Under the pieces are notes generated by a model. That model made no database searches, was not told the origin of the DNA, and saw only the letters and a list, made by a program, of their open reading frames with translations. Shown one piece after another: positions 6,636 to 14,989 of a stretch of DNA of 64,000 bases; position 1 is the first letter of the stretch; each line of letters begins with the position of its first letter. The DNA lies in assembly GCF_900107855.1 (NCBI RefSeq), contig NZ_FNRJ01000010.1, positions 1-64,000 of the forward strand. The letters are read 5' to 3'. The DNA comes from Marinobacterium iners DSM 11526. GTDB taxonomy: Bacteria; Pseudomonadota; Gammaproteobacteria; Pseudomonadales; Balneatricaceae. A program made the position numbers and the translations under genes.

Positions 6636-6694
6636 GGTTAACAAATCACAGTATCGGAGTCACTGACGTGGTTCCGGTGTGCTTGGTGTTAAGT
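6636..6694 (+). repeat. Integron attC site (59 bp, short)
   Basis: The left box is GGTTAAC (6636-6642) and the right box GTTAAGT (6688-6694). Arms pair through ATCACA and TGTGCTT only imperfectly, and the loop has CCGGTGTG-type pairing. It is short and less well paired than the sites upstream. Confidence 0.7.
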
Positions 6695-6696
6695 GT

Positions 6697-6993
6697 ATGA
6701 GCTACATATTTTTTTACATGTTGAGAGTTATAATATTCCTACTGTTTTTGGTGGGCACACTCGCAACAATAAATTCCTTGATTTTTCCGGGGGTAGGATT
6801 TTTTATTGGTCTTTCGGCTACTTGTTGGTTTTTGTGGAATATGACGATTTTGCTGCTTCCTAATAATAAAAAAGGTATTGAAGGCTTCGATAAGCTTCAA
6901 TTTTTTAACTCAAACTTTAAACGCACCATACCATGGATGGCAGGGGGAGTAATATTGGCGGATTTTGGTGGAATTATATTTGGCACTTGGTAG
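6697..6993 (+). CDS. Cassette-borne small membrane protein, unknown
   Basis: The 98-residue product is almost all hydrophobic: helices at about residues 2-22, 28-52 and 78-97, with a short charged loop (KKGIEGFDK) between the second and third. ATG 6697 directly follows the attC right box. A longer start at 6679 would lie inside the attC and is rejected. There is no family assignment. Single-gene cassettes coding tiny membrane proteins are frequent in chromosomal integrons. Confidence 0.55.
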   Translation: MSYIFFYMLRVIIFLLFLVGTLATINSLIFPGVGFFIGLSATCWFLWNMTILLLPNNKKGIEGFDKLQFFNSNFKRTIPWMAGGVILADFGGIIFGTW

Positions 6994-7016
6994 GTCACTT
7001 CTCTCACGACACTCAG

Positions 7017-7074
7017 TGCTAATGGGGCTTTGGTAGCTGCGCTGCCTCCTTTGCATAAAAATATGGTGTTAGGT
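7017..7074 (+). repeat. Candidate degenerate attC site
   Basis: The right box GTTAGGT (7068-7074) is good, but the left box TGCTAAT (7017-7023) has lost its final C. Internal pairing is limited to GGTAGC/GCTGCC. Position between two small same-strand genes supports it. Confidence 0.45.
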
Positions 7075-7080
7075 GTGTTT

Positions 7081-7401
7081 ATGGAATGTATATCGATAGC
7101 TCCGATTATATTTGTTTGCTTGTTTCTATTAGTATTCGTTTTCTATCCAATATGGGGTGCTTTTGAGGGTTTTCTACCAAGCAATAGAATGTCGAAAGAA
7201 ATTCGGTTAACATTTTCATCGGGTATAGATTTTATGCATAAAGAAATATCCGCTATGAGTTTAAGGTCATTATTTGTGCTACTGATCTATCCCTTCGCAG
7301 CACCTTGTATGGCGTCGGCAGCCTACCCAAAAACAGCGTTTTTATTAATTGTGGCGGTCATAATATCTGCGAATATATTGAGAGGTTACGTATGCACCTA
7401 A
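7081..7401 (+). CDS. Cassette-borne membrane protein, unknown
   Basis: This 106-residue protein has one long hydrophobic region at residues 4-28, a basic amphipathic middle (about 33-60) and two further hydrophobic helices (about 63-80 and 84-102). ATG 7081 lies 6 bases after the candidate attC right box. An earlier in-frame start at 7030 would read through that site and is not used. No family was recognised. The TAA stop is within ACCTAAC, a left-type attC box. Confidence 0.5.
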   Translation: MECISIAPIIFVCLFLLVFVFYPIWGAFEGFLPSNRMSKEIRLTFSSGIDFMHKEISAMSLRSLFVLLIYPFAAPCMASAAYPKTAFLLIVAVIISANILRGYVCT

Positions 7402-7430
7402 CCAGCTGCATCAACTGTGCTGTACAGTTC
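7396..7430 (+). other. attC-like left box with small hairpin, no right box
   Basis: ACCTAAC (7396-7402) has the left-box form and overlaps the stop codon, as in intact sites. It is followed by AACTGT-ACAGTT pairing (7413-7418 with 7424-7429), but no GTTRRRY box completes it. I read this as a broken attC. From here to 7644 I see no gene. Confidence 0.35.
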
Positions 7431-7644
7431 CCCCGGTTCAGTGGACACCTCGATCAAATTCAGACGAGGTAAAAAATACCAGCGTACAATAAGCACAAGA
7501 AAACACAGTAGTACACGAATGAGTTCACGGCCTAAGATGTTAAGCTTGTGGTCTGGTCTATTTGATTCTGGCAGAGTATGAGTCAATACGCATAACCAAA
7601 ATGTCTACTTTCTGTGGGTAGAACAAGCGATTTGGGAGAGGAAA

Positions 7645-8427
7645 GTGCAGGAATTTGATTACTTAGAGATGAACCGCGCAGGTTGGGATAGGCGTGCAGT
7701 AGTTCATTTCGGTTCTAGTTTCTATGACCTGCCGGGCTTTCTGGCAGGTGCAACCTCTCTTCGTGAAATCGAGTTGTCAGAGCTTGGGGACGTGAACGGC
7801 AAATCTTTGCTGCATCTGCAGTGTCACTTTGGCATGGACACGCTGTCGTGGGCTCGCAAGGGAGCAATTTGCACGGGCGTTGACATATCGCCGGTTGCCA
7901 TTCAGAAAGCCCAGAACCTGGCTCAGGAACTCAAGTTGAATGCAGAGTTCGTATGTACAGATGTTTATTCTTTCAAACGCTCAGACTTAGCCCCATACGA
8001 TATCGTGTTTACTTCATACGGCGCACTTTGCTGGCTACCAGATTTAAGCCGATGGGCTGAGATTGTCTCTTCAAATCTTGCAGTTGGTGGTTGCTTTTAT
8101 ATTGCGGAATTTCATCCTATCTATGACCTTTTGTCAGGATATTCGTATTTCACCCAAGTGCAACCTGATGTGGATGAAGAAGGTACGTACACAGAAAATG
8201 GCTCAGATGCGATAGTCAAGCTTGCGACTTGGGCACATCCAATGTCTAGCGTTATTAACGCATTGATTAATGTTGGCATTCAAATTGAGCGTGTAAGCGA
8301 GTATCCGTTCAGTCCATACAACTGTTTCGAGGGTATGATTGAGCGTGAACCGGGTCGTTTTTACCTCAGCCACAAGGGAAATGATATTCCAATTGTCTAC
8401 AGCATAACTGGGCGAAAAGTCGCCTAA
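7645..8427 (+). CDS. Class I SAM-dependent methyltransferase
   Basis: This 260-residue protein has the class I methyltransferase core: motif I in SLLHLQCHFGMDTLSWA (about residues 53-69), the acidic end of strand 2 in CTGVDIS (about 74-80), DVYSF (about 100-104) and motif IV in YDIVFTSYGALCWL (about 112-125). It transfers a methyl group from S-adenosylmethionine. A small molecule or protein substrate cannot be told apart. The start is GTG 7645 with GAGAGGA (7636-7642) upstream. The stop TAA sits in GCCTAAC, an attC-type left box, so it may have entered as a cassette although it is longer and more balanced in base content than most. Confidence 0.85.
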   Translation: MQEFDYLEMNRAGWDRRAVVHFGSSFYDLPGFLAGATSLREIELSELGDVNGKSLLHLQCHFGMDTLSWARKGAICTGVDISPVAIQKAQNLAQELKLNAEFVCTDVYSFKRSDLAPYDIVFTSYGALCWLPDLSRWAEIVSSNLAVGGCFYIAEFHPIYDLLSGYSYFTQVQPDVDEEGTYTENGSDAIVKLATWAHPMSSVINALINVGIQIERVSEYPFSPYNCFEGMIEREPGRFYLSHKGNDIPIVYSITGRKVA

Positions 8428-8439
8428 CAACTGTTATAT
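8422..8439 (+). other. Collapsed attC remnant (left and right boxes nearly fused)
   Basis: GCCTAAC (8422-8428) is followed after four bases by GTTATAT (8433-8439). Both are valid attC outer boxes, but the whole internal palindrome is missing, consistent with a deletion between the arms that would disable recombination here. Confidence 0.45.
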
Positions 8440-8575
8440 TGGGTTGATTATAAAAGTGGGCATTCGTCTTTGGATTATGGGGTAGAATAATCCCTCACAT
8501 AATATATGATGAGCCGGGTGAATTTTTTGATCTTATAAATGGCCACGGTTATGTGATGGCGATATCAGGAATACT

Positions 8576-9193
8576 ATGATATATATCATGCTTTTAACCG
8601 TGTTTGTAGCGTTACTTGCGATATTGGCTCTAGTCGTTTATGCCTTTAATAAATTGCCACGCTCTTATTTCTTCTTTTTATTTTTTACTCTTATCACAAG
8701 CCTTATTGTGGCCTTGAAAATATATGAGAGAAACTTCAAATTAAGTGTTGTTCCGGATGCTCTTCAGGTTAGCTCTATTGCTTATAGTAAGGAGGAATCT
8801 TGGGGTTTTGGCCCAGGTGGTAATGAGGCAGGTATAAGGGTTTATCCACTATCTGAAAAAATATCTAATCAAATCAAAGAGCGTGGTATTGATTATTTTG
8901 AAACTCTACCTGCAAATGAAAACCAGAAAAATAGGCGGTGGCGTGGGATATACGACTCATGGAGTGAAACGCCTGTAAAAGAGGAAAAGTATTGGAAATA
9001 TGATGAAGGAGGGCGGCTTGACGTTTATGATTATATTTGCAGATATGGTTTTTGTATAAATATTGATGAAGATGTTTTGAGGCAAGCAACCGATATCATC
9101 AATAGTGAAGGTAGTTACTATGCCTATGGGCGTATTGGTTTAATTGTTATAAGCCCAAGAGAAAACATTGTTTTATATGTGTATAATGGGTAA
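8576..9193 (+). CDS. Two-helix membrane protein with periplasmic or cytosolic domain, unknown
   Basis: The 205-residue protein has two hydrophobic segments (about residues 3-24 and 29-48), then a soluble domain of about 155 residues rich in Tyr, Trp and charged residues, with a Cys pair in CRYGFC (about residues 155-160). The topology suggests a signal-anchor hairpin with a soluble domain in one compartment. No family was recognised. It is AT-rich, like the cassette genes, and lacks a clear attC after it (only GGGTAACAATATG at the stop is suggestive). Confidence 0.5.
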   Translation: MIYIMLLTVFVALLAILALVVYAFNKLPRSYFFFLFFTLITSLIVALKIYERNFKLSVVPDALQVSSIAYSKEESWGFGPGGNEAGIRVYPLSEKISNQIKERGIDYFETLPANENQKNRRWRGIYDSWSETPVKEEKYWKYDEGGRLDVYDYICRYGFCINIDEDVLRQATDIINSEGSYYAYGRIGLIVISPRENIVLYVYNG

Positions 9194-9287
9194 CAATATG
9201 CCTAATAATTCAAAAAGTCGATAACGCATATAATCAAAAATATTTTCATATAGGGCTGTATTTAAATTATATATTATGGAGAACAGT

Positions 9288-9644
9288 ATGGATTCCAGGG
9301 ATCTTAGTGACAAAGAAATACTCGATATTGTAAAGCCGTTGGCTGAGCATACCGAGAACGCATGGAATGAAAAGAACTATAATGATTTTATACGCTATTT
9401 CTACGAGGAAAGCCCCTCGGATACTTTCCCTGAAGAAGATTTTAAGCGGCAGATTGAAGAAAATTATGATATATATGGAAAGCACACAATAGCAGATTTG
9501 GTGGCTATACATAGAAATCCAGATCATGTGATTGTGCTGTGGAAGGTTGAACTGGAAAAGCGAAAAGAGCCAGGGCTTCTGATCTACGGTTTTAAGGAGC
9601 GTGCTGGACAGGTTTTAATTGAAGGCTGTGCATACCACGCGTAA
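9288..9644 (+). CDS. Small soluble protein, possibly NTF2-like fold
   Basis: This 118-residue acidic protein starts at ATG 9288. GGAGA at 9278-9282 is correctly spaced for this codon and not for the in-frame ATG 9276. A first helix with WNEKNYNDFIRYF and later strands ending VLWKVELEKR and LLIYGFKERAGQVLIEGCAYH resemble the NTF2/SnoaL-like cone fold, but no catalytic residues stand out, so the assignment is tentative. It is the last AT-rich small gene before base composition rises, so I take it as the probable end of the cassette-derived block. Confidence 0.5.
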   Translation: MDSRDLSDKEILDIVKPLAEHTENAWNEKNYNDFIRYFYEESPSDTFPEEDFKRQIEENYDIYGKHTIADLVAIHRNPDHVIVLWKVELEKRKEPGLLIYGFKERAGQVLIEGCAYHA

Positions 9645-9690
9645 GAATTAATAGTAACGGCGCTACCCAGAATTTTTAAAGGACTAACGT

Positions 9691-10302
9691 ATGAAAATTG
9701 GTTCAACCATTGCAAACACCATTTCTTGTTTTTGTGTGGCTGGAGTTCTTTCTGTTCCTGTCTTTGCGGGGGATGGTGGAGCAGGTGCAACAGAGTGTAG
9801 CTATAAACAGGCCCAGGATAGCATGCTCCGGTTTAACAATGTCATGCAAGAGCTGAATCTGGAGATAGTAAAGCTGCAAGCGGCTGGAAAGCCTATTCCC
9901 GAGAGTCTACACGGAAAGTTGACTCAGATGGTGGATGAGTCCACGCCATTGAATGTGATGATGGGCGAGATACCCAGCCCTGAGTCGATACAGGCATCTA
10001 CGGCGGTCGATCCGACCATCTGTCAGGGATACGAGGGACTGATTGAAGCCTATGGCGGGAATTCGGCCGGTGTCGTTCAGGTGCACAAGAATGCGGAGTG
10101 CGACCAAGGTTCGCTTTGGACTCGCTATGGTGAAGCGATGCAAGCGGTAACTCGCGCCTTTCAGGAGCAGCGGATCACACGTGAGGATGTTGATCAATTC
10201 CGGGTTATGGATGTTCAAATCGGGCAGTATTCCACGACGAACCTTGGCAAGGCCTGTGAGATTCTTGAAGAGTACGAGTCTCAGGTGAGCGCCATCCAGT
10301 AA
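9691..10302 (+). CDS. Secreted helical protein of unknown function
   Basis: This 203-residue protein has a Sec signal peptide (about residues 1-26, ending VPVFA-GDGG), then a mostly helical, acidic mature chain with four Cys (the TECS, TICQG, NAECDQ and KACEI contexts) that could form two periplasmic disulfides. It has a ribosome site AAAGGA 9 bases before ATG 9691. I do not recognise a family. Its composition is intermediate between the cassettes and the core chromosome and no attC flanks it, so it is probably resident rather than cassette-borne. Confidence 0.6.
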   Translation: MKIGSTIANTISCFCVAGVLSVPVFAGDGGAGATECSYKQAQDSMLRFNNVMQELNLEIVKLQAAGKPIPESLHGKLTQMVDESTPLNVMMGEIPSPESIQASTAVDPTICQGYEGLIEAYGGNSAGVVQVHKNAECDQGSLWTRYGEAMQAVTRAFQEQRITREDVDQFRVMDVQIGQYSTTNLGKACEILEEYESQVSAIQ

Positions 10303-10382
10303 TGGTAATCTCGGCCAATCGGGGTCTCAATAGGCACTTATCCGTCGCTGAACGGCAAGGATAACTGCGAAGCACGCAGACA

Positions 10383-10419
10383 GGGCATGACCAAGAAGTT
10401 AATACTTATGGTCATGCCC
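10383..10419. terminator. Strong stem-loop between convergent units
   Basis: GGGCATGACC (10383-10392) pairs perfectly with GGTCATGCCC (10410-10419), and AAGT/ACTT inside can extend the stem. It lies between a plus-strand gene and a minus-strand remnant, a typical bidirectional terminator position, but no long T run follows on either side. Confidence 0.5.
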
Positions 10420-10430
10420 AATCTTCGGGT

Positions 10431-11019
10431 TTAACTTATGGGCTGAGGACCTCCACCGCTACTGTGCCTGTACTGCTGCCTATACTGTTCTGTATGATAA
10501 TCGAATGTGTATGTGCCAGGCACTGCAGGGTTCACAAGATCGAATGAGCCGTCTGAGTAGACGGTAATTGTACCTCTGGCAAACGGGCTGGAAGTGTTGG
10601 GTATAAGGTCTGCCGATACGCTTGCATCACCGCCCCCCTCCACTGGCTCAAGCTGGCTGCCGGCGTACCTAGGTCTCCGGTGCATTAACAGAGCGTATTT
10701 CCAGCGTAATACCACTGGTGTTGCGATAATCCTGTGGCCCGGTTGGCACTGCTACGCTGCCTCCCTGTTGCGCGGACAATTCTGTCGTTGCAGGGCTTGC
10801 CGTTGTTTCTTGAACGTATACGCCGCTGGATACCGCGGTTACGGTACCCCCCACTGTTAGTAACAGCCCGAGAATTTGTTGTGCGCGGTTGCGACTCAGT
10901 TGGCGCAAGCCAACAATCGCAAGGATGATTCCAAGTGGTAACAGCAGCAGCGAGGGAATCGGAATCGCATGAGCAGCCCTCCTGTGGCCTGCTAGGATAT
11001 TTGATAGGTTTTTTTGTGT
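10431..11019 (-). pseudogene. Broken exported-protein gene with mid-protein IPTL/VPEP-like sorting segment
   Basis: Reading the minus strand from 11019, an open frame without any ATG gives an Arg-rich stretch, then AIPIPSLLLLPLGIILAIVG (10968-10909) followed by basic LRQLSRNR. This is an IPTL-like motif, hydrophobic helix and Arg cluster, the pattern of exosortase H-type sorting signals. About 70 more residues follow (YRNTSGITLEI...) until a stop at 10669-10671. The next frame continues with a plausible cadherin-like segment (TITVYSDGSFDLVNP, YTFDYHTE) to 10431. A missing start plus a frame change argue for a decayed gene. Proteins with the signal in mid-chain are known as exosortase-H 'midcut' proteins, and that assignment is from memory of the pattern only. 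Confidence 0.45.
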
Positions 11020-11233
11020 TTAGACTGACGCAGAAAGTTAACCAGCATACCCCCTGAGCCAGTAAGCTCGACTGCGTTATTGTTCATTTTCTTCGGTGTT
11101 GTACAATATATAGCCTGTTTATTCCAATATGAGGTGTTTGTCCAATGCGCCATTGATGCCGCCGTTGTTGTGACGGCCAGTCTCCATCAGCCCCTGAGAG
11201 CAGGGGGAGTTCTTGGCATCTTTGGAATACAGC
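11020..11233. other. Intergenic region, no gene seen
   Basis: With the N-terminal edge of the remnant this forms a stretch of more than 300 bases (10909-11233) without a functional gene. I see no convincing promoter or terminator in it. A few short frames on both strands have no recognisable content. Confidence 0.4.
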
Positions 11234-12883
11234 ATGACGAATATTAATCTCGTAGTGAAAGACATGTCTTTCGTTCTGCCGGACGGCAGGACCCTTTTCT
11301 CCGCTCTGAATGAACAATTTGATTTGCGCCCAACAGGACTGGTGGGGCGCAACGGTATTGGTAAAACTGTGCTGGCAAAGTTACTGGCCGGATTGCTGGA
11401 GCCCGGTACCGGTTATTGTCGGTGTGCCGGTAGCGTGCATTACCTGGCGCAACACGTGGGTTTTTCAAGGGGGTCTACAGTGGCCGACTTGGCAGGAGTC
11501 AGGCACCGACTGGACGCACTGTGTCGAATTGAGTCAGGCAGTATAGCCGCGGAAGATTTCGAAGCGCTGGGCGATCACTGGGATCTGTGCAAGAGGCTCC
11601 AGAATGAGCTTGAACGCAATCATTTGGGCTACTTGCATGCCGATACACCGGTCGACATGCTAAGCGGCGGTGAGGAAATGCGCGTTTCTCTGATTGGGGC
11701 CATGCTGTCGGATGCGGATTTCTTGATTCTGGATGAACCGAGCAACCATCTTGATCGTCCAAATCGGCAGGCGTTAATCGAGCAACTGCAGCGTTGGTCG
11801 CGAGGGCTGATCGTGGTGAGCCACGACAGGCAGTTGTTGGAGTCGATGGAACGTATCGTGGAGTTGTCCCCCCAGGGGCTGCGCAGCTATGGAGGCAACT
11901 ATTCATTTTACGTCGAAACCCGTGCGCATGAACGACAGAGCGCCCAGCAAACACTTGATGAATGCAAGCTTGAACGGCAACGTCAGGAACGAGTAATGCG
12001 GAAGCACAGCCTGCGTCAGGAACAACGGCAGGCACGTGGCAACCGGCAAGGAAAAGAGTCGAACCAGGCTAAAATACTGCTGGATCGGCAAAAAGAGCGC
12101 AGTGAGGTGTCATCAGGTTCGCTACGCCAGAAACAGGCCATTACTCGAGCGCGACTTGATCAACGTGTACGGGAAGCGGCTAATCATGTTGAAGATGAAT
12201 CGCACGTAACCCTGCATGCGATCCCCGTGACGCGGATTGCAAAACGCTGTGTGGCTGAGCTGGATAATGTGATATTGCCGCATTTGGAAGGGGATACCCG
12301 CACAATAAGCTTGACCATAGGCGGGCAGCAGCGTATCGGTATCATTGGCCCGAATGGTTGTGGCAAATCCACGTTGCTGCGAGTGCTTGCCGGTAAGGCT
12401 GTGCCCGTGTCTGGGACATGCCTTGTGACACCTGAGTATGCATATCTCGATCAACGGCTGGAGCAACTTGATTCAGAGAAAACTGTGCTGGAACAGCTTC
12501 AGATCGCCAATCCCACAGCGACGGAGAGTGATCTGCGTATGCGCTTGGCTCAAGTAGGGCTTGAAGCGCACAAAATCACGACACCCAGTGGGTTGCTCAG
12601 CGGTGGTGAGCGTCTCAAAGGAGCACTTGCCTGTGTACTTTATGCTGACTCGCCACCGCAGCTACTGTTACTGGATGAGCCAACTAACCACCTTGATTTG
12701 ATGTCAGTACAAGCATTGGAAATCATGCTGCGGGGATATAAAGGCGCTCTGGTGGTTGTGTCGCATGATGATGTTTTTTTGAAAAACATTGAGCTGACGG
12801 ATCACGTGTGTGCGACTGAGCATGGTTGGCGTTTGCAGTGCCCGTCATTGTCTGGCCTTCACCCATCTGAGATCGTGCATTAG
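11234..12883 (+). CDS. ABC-F family ATPase
   Basis: This 549-residue protein has two ABC cassettes and no membrane helices. Domain 1: Walker A GRNGIGKT (38-45), signature LSGGE (143-147), Walker B LILDEPSNHLD (about 164-174). Domain 2: GPNGCGKST (372-380), LSGGE (455-459), LLLLDEPTNHLD (about 477-488). A charged linker (about 226-320) joins them, as in ABC-F translation factors that act at the ribosomal E site. It is closest in layout to Uup-like or antibiotic-resistance-like ABC-F proteins, but I cannot say which subfamily. ATG 11234 is used, not the TTG 21 bases upstream. It precedes a LysE exporter by 24 bases. Confidence 0.88.
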   Translation: MTNINLVVKDMSFVLPDGRTLFSALNEQFDLRPTGLVGRNGIGKTVLAKLLAGLLEPGTGYCRCAGSVHYLAQHVGFSRGSTVADLAGVRHRLDALCRIESGSIAAEDFEALGDHWDLCKRLQNELERNHLGYLHADTPVDMLSGGEEMRVSLIGAMLSDADFLILDEPSNHLDRPNRQALIEQLQRWSRGLIVVSHDRQLLESMERIVELSPQGLRSYGGNYSFYVETRAHERQSAQQTLDECKLERQRQERVMRKHSLRQEQRQARGNRQGKESNQAKILLDRQKERSEVSSGSLRQKQAITRARLDQRVREAANHVEDESHVTLHAIPVTRIAKRCVAELDNVILPHLEGDTRTISLTIGGQQRIGIIGPNGCGKSTLLRVLAGKAVPVSGTCLVTPEYAYLDQRLEQLDSEKTVLEQLQIANPTATESDLRMRLAQVGLEAHKITTPSGLLSGGERLKGALACVLYADSPPQLLLLDEPTNHLDLMSVQALEIMLRGYKGALVVVSHDDVFLKNIELTDHVCATEHGWRLQCPSLSGLHPSEIVH

Positions 12884-12907
12884 GTTACGCCAAATAAGGT
12901 AAGCACC

Positions 12908-13540
12908 ATGGATATTTCGAACATACTGCTATTTTTGTCGATTGCGTTTATCGCAACCATTACCCCAGGCCCGGCCATCCTGCTTGCGACTTCACACAGT
13001 CTTGCCTATGGGGTGAAGCGCTCGGTTTTCACGATACTGGGAAATATAACCGGTTTATTCATCATGTCGGCGATGTCTGTTGCCGGTCTCAGCGCAATTA
13101 TCCTCGGATCGGCGCTCTTGTTCTCGGTTGTTAAATTTGTTGGTGCAATCTATCTCATCTACTTGGGAATCAAGCTTTGGCGAAACGGGTTCGCAACGGT
13201 CAAAAGCTCGGGCTCTGTAACATTGCAAAATGCCAGTCGCATGAAGCTGTACTCAAGTGGACTGGCTGTTGCGCTGAGTAACCCCAAAGCCATCGCATTT
13301 ACAACGGCTCTGTTTCCCCAGTTCATAGCGCATGACCAGCCTGTGCTTTTCCAATTCAGTATTCTTGTCGGTACCTTCATGCTCTTGTCGTTCTGCTGCA
13401 TACTTGGGTATGCGTATGCAATTCATACAACTCAGAAAAGGTATTTGGAGTCACGACACAATTACCTGGGGAAGGTTCTGGGGGGAGCGTTCGTTGCCTC
13501 TGGTATCGCATTGGCCTGCACATCACATAGAGCAGTATGA
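12908..13540 (+). CDS. LysE/RhtB family amino-acid exporter
   Basis: This 210-residue membrane protein has the LysE family start (ATITPGPAILLATSHSLAYG, about residues 16-36) and about six hydrophobic helices, including the LYSSGLAVALSNPKAIAFTTALFPQF block (about 114-139) typical of RhtB-type exporters. It likely exports amino acids or derivatives across the inner membrane. It is 24 bases downstream of the ABC-F gene and may be cotranscribed with it and with the following acetyltransferase gene. Confidence 0.88.
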   Translation: MDISNILLFLSIAFIATITPGPAILLATSHSLAYGVKRSVFTILGNITGLFIMSAMSVAGLSAIILGSALLFSVVKFVGAIYLIYLGIKLWRNGFATVKSSGSVTLQNASRMKLYSSGLAVALSNPKAIAFTTALFPQFIAHDQPVLFQFSILVGTFMLLSFCCILGYAYAIHTTQKRYLESRHNYLGKVLGGAFVASGIALACTSHRAV

Positions 13541-13580
13541 CAGCCTGTGCTGCGTATTTTTAGGACAAACAGGATGGAAA

Positions 13581-14072
13581 ATGAATATTGAAGTTGTACG
13601 GGCTGATTACGAGAACAGTCGACACCAGTTGGACATCCCGTTTCTGCTGAATGTCTATGCCTGCGATCCGATGGGTGGCGGCGAGCCCCTGAAGGATGAT
13701 GTGATGTGCAACCTGGTGCCGGCGTTGTCTGCCATACCCCATGCGTTCAGTATACTGGCTTATGTGAATGACAAGCCGGCCGGTCTGGTGAACTGCTTTG
13801 AGGGGTTCTCAACCTTTGCCTGCAAGCCGCTGATCAATATCCATGATATTTGTGTACTCGGTGAGTACCGAGGCATGGGCTTGAGCCAAAGGCTTCTGGA
13901 GAAAGTTGAGGCAGTGGCGAAAGAGAAGGGGTGTTGCAAAATCACCCTGGAGGTACTCAGTAACAATACCGTGGCCAAATCAGCCTATGAGAAGTTTGGC
14001 TTCTCCGGTTACGAGCTGGACCCCAAGGCGGGGAGTGCCGTTTTTTGGCAAAAGAATCTTGAAGCTGTTTGA
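13581..14072 (+). CDS. GNAT family N-acetyltransferase
   Basis: The product has 163 residues with the GNAT core: ICVLGEYRGMGLSQRLLEKVE (about residues 91-111) containing the acetyl-CoA loop R-G-M-G-L, and motif B NNTVAKSAYEKFGFSGYEL (about 128-146). It acetylates an unknown amine using acetyl-CoA. I use ATG 13581, preceded by AGGATGGAAA. A longer frame from 13332 overlaps the exporter gene and is rejected. It lies 40 bases after the LysE gene and could share its transcript. Confidence 0.85.
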   Translation: MNIEVVRADYENSRHQLDIPFLLNVYACDPMGGGEPLKDDVMCNLVPALSAIPHAFSILAYVNDKPAGLVNCFEGFSTFACKPLINIHDICVLGEYRGMGLSQRLLEKVEAVAKEKGCCKITLEVLSNNTVAKSAYEKFGFSGYELDPKAGSAVFWQKNLEAV

Positions 14073-14128
14073 TGTGTCTGCCATTTGGCATAGTGGTTGA
14101 GGAGTAAGGGCAGGAGTCCTGATTGCAT

Positions 14129-14989
14129 ATGACTGATTCAGAAAAGCCTGTTTTCTGGCGAGACAATCGCATGTCATACATTGAGCTGCGAAAAGTGCAG
14201 GCGGGCAGAAAGGTGTGTTATGCGCCTCACAGCCACAGGCAGTGGTCCTTGGGTGCCATTACGAGGGGGCAGAGTACGTTTCTGTACCGTGATGAGCAGT
14301 ATCGAGTCGGTGAGGGCGATCTGGTTATCGTGAATCCGGAGTGGGTGCATGCCTGCAACCCAATCGATGATCAACCATGGGGCTATCTGATGCTGTATGT
14401 TGATACGGATTGGTTGGCTCGGTTGCGCCACGAGGCCGGCTTGCTGGGTCGGCCCGTCTGGGAAGATATTCCGACAGCAACACTGACGCATCAGCAGATA
14501 TATGACGGCTACTGCATGATGGCGCAATGCCTGCTTGATCCAGACCGCGCGTTGCTGGAGAAGCAGACCGCCGTTGTTGAATATCTGACGGGATTTATGC
14601 AAAGCCTCGCTGGCCATACGGCTGCACCGCAGCCCAAGGCCCCGGACAATCTTCAAGCGGTGGCCGACTATCTCAAGGCGCATGCCGCAACCGCCGACGT
14701 GTCCCTCGACAGCTTGTGTGAATGTACGGGCTTTAGTGCCGGTTACCTGATTCGATCATTCAAGCGCCATTTTGGTCTTACGCCACATGCCTATCTGATC
14801 AACTGCCGCATTCAGTATGCACAGCAGGCGTTGAAAACGGGGGCGCCGATAGCCGAGGCCGCACTGGATGCCGGCTTTGCAGATCAGCCACATTTTCAGC
14901 GTACGTTTAAGCGTTTGCTGGCGGCAACGCCACAGCAATACCGCCGAGGATCAGTCGATCAGCAGATAGATGCAGCTGGCCGCAAGTAG
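14129..14989 (+). CDS. AraC-family transcriptional regulator
   Basis: This 286-residue protein has an N-terminal cupin-type sensor domain (about residues 15-150, HSHRQWSLGAITRG and GDLVIVNPEWVHACNP) and a C-terminal AraC double helix-turn-helix (about 178-275). The second recognition motif (IAEAALDAGFADQPHFQRTFKRLLAATPQQYRR) is canonical. It binds DNA, probably with an amino-acid or other small effector, and by position is a candidate regulator of the convergent LysE exporter gene, whose 3' end it overlaps by 39 bases. ATG 14129 is preferred over TTG 14123. Confidence 0.9.
   Translation: MTDSEKPVFWRDNRMSYIELRKVQAGRKVCYAPHSHRQWSLGAITRGQSTFLYRDEQYRVGEGDLVIVNPEWVHACNPIDDQPWGYLMLYVDTDWLARLRHEAGLLGRPVWEDIPTATLTHQQIYDGYCMMAQCLLDPDRALLEKQTAVVEYLTGFMQSLAGHTAAPQPKAPDNLQAVADYLKAHAATADVSLDSLCECTGFSAGYLIRSFKRHFGLTPHAYLINCRIQYAQQALKTGAPIAEAALDAGFADQPHFQRTFKRLLAATPQQYRRGSVDQQIDAAGRK

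Noticed and set aside
7398-7586. Minus-strand frame of 62 residues between cassettes
   Set aside because: No start signal or recognisable content; it lies in the intergenic gap of the decaying array.
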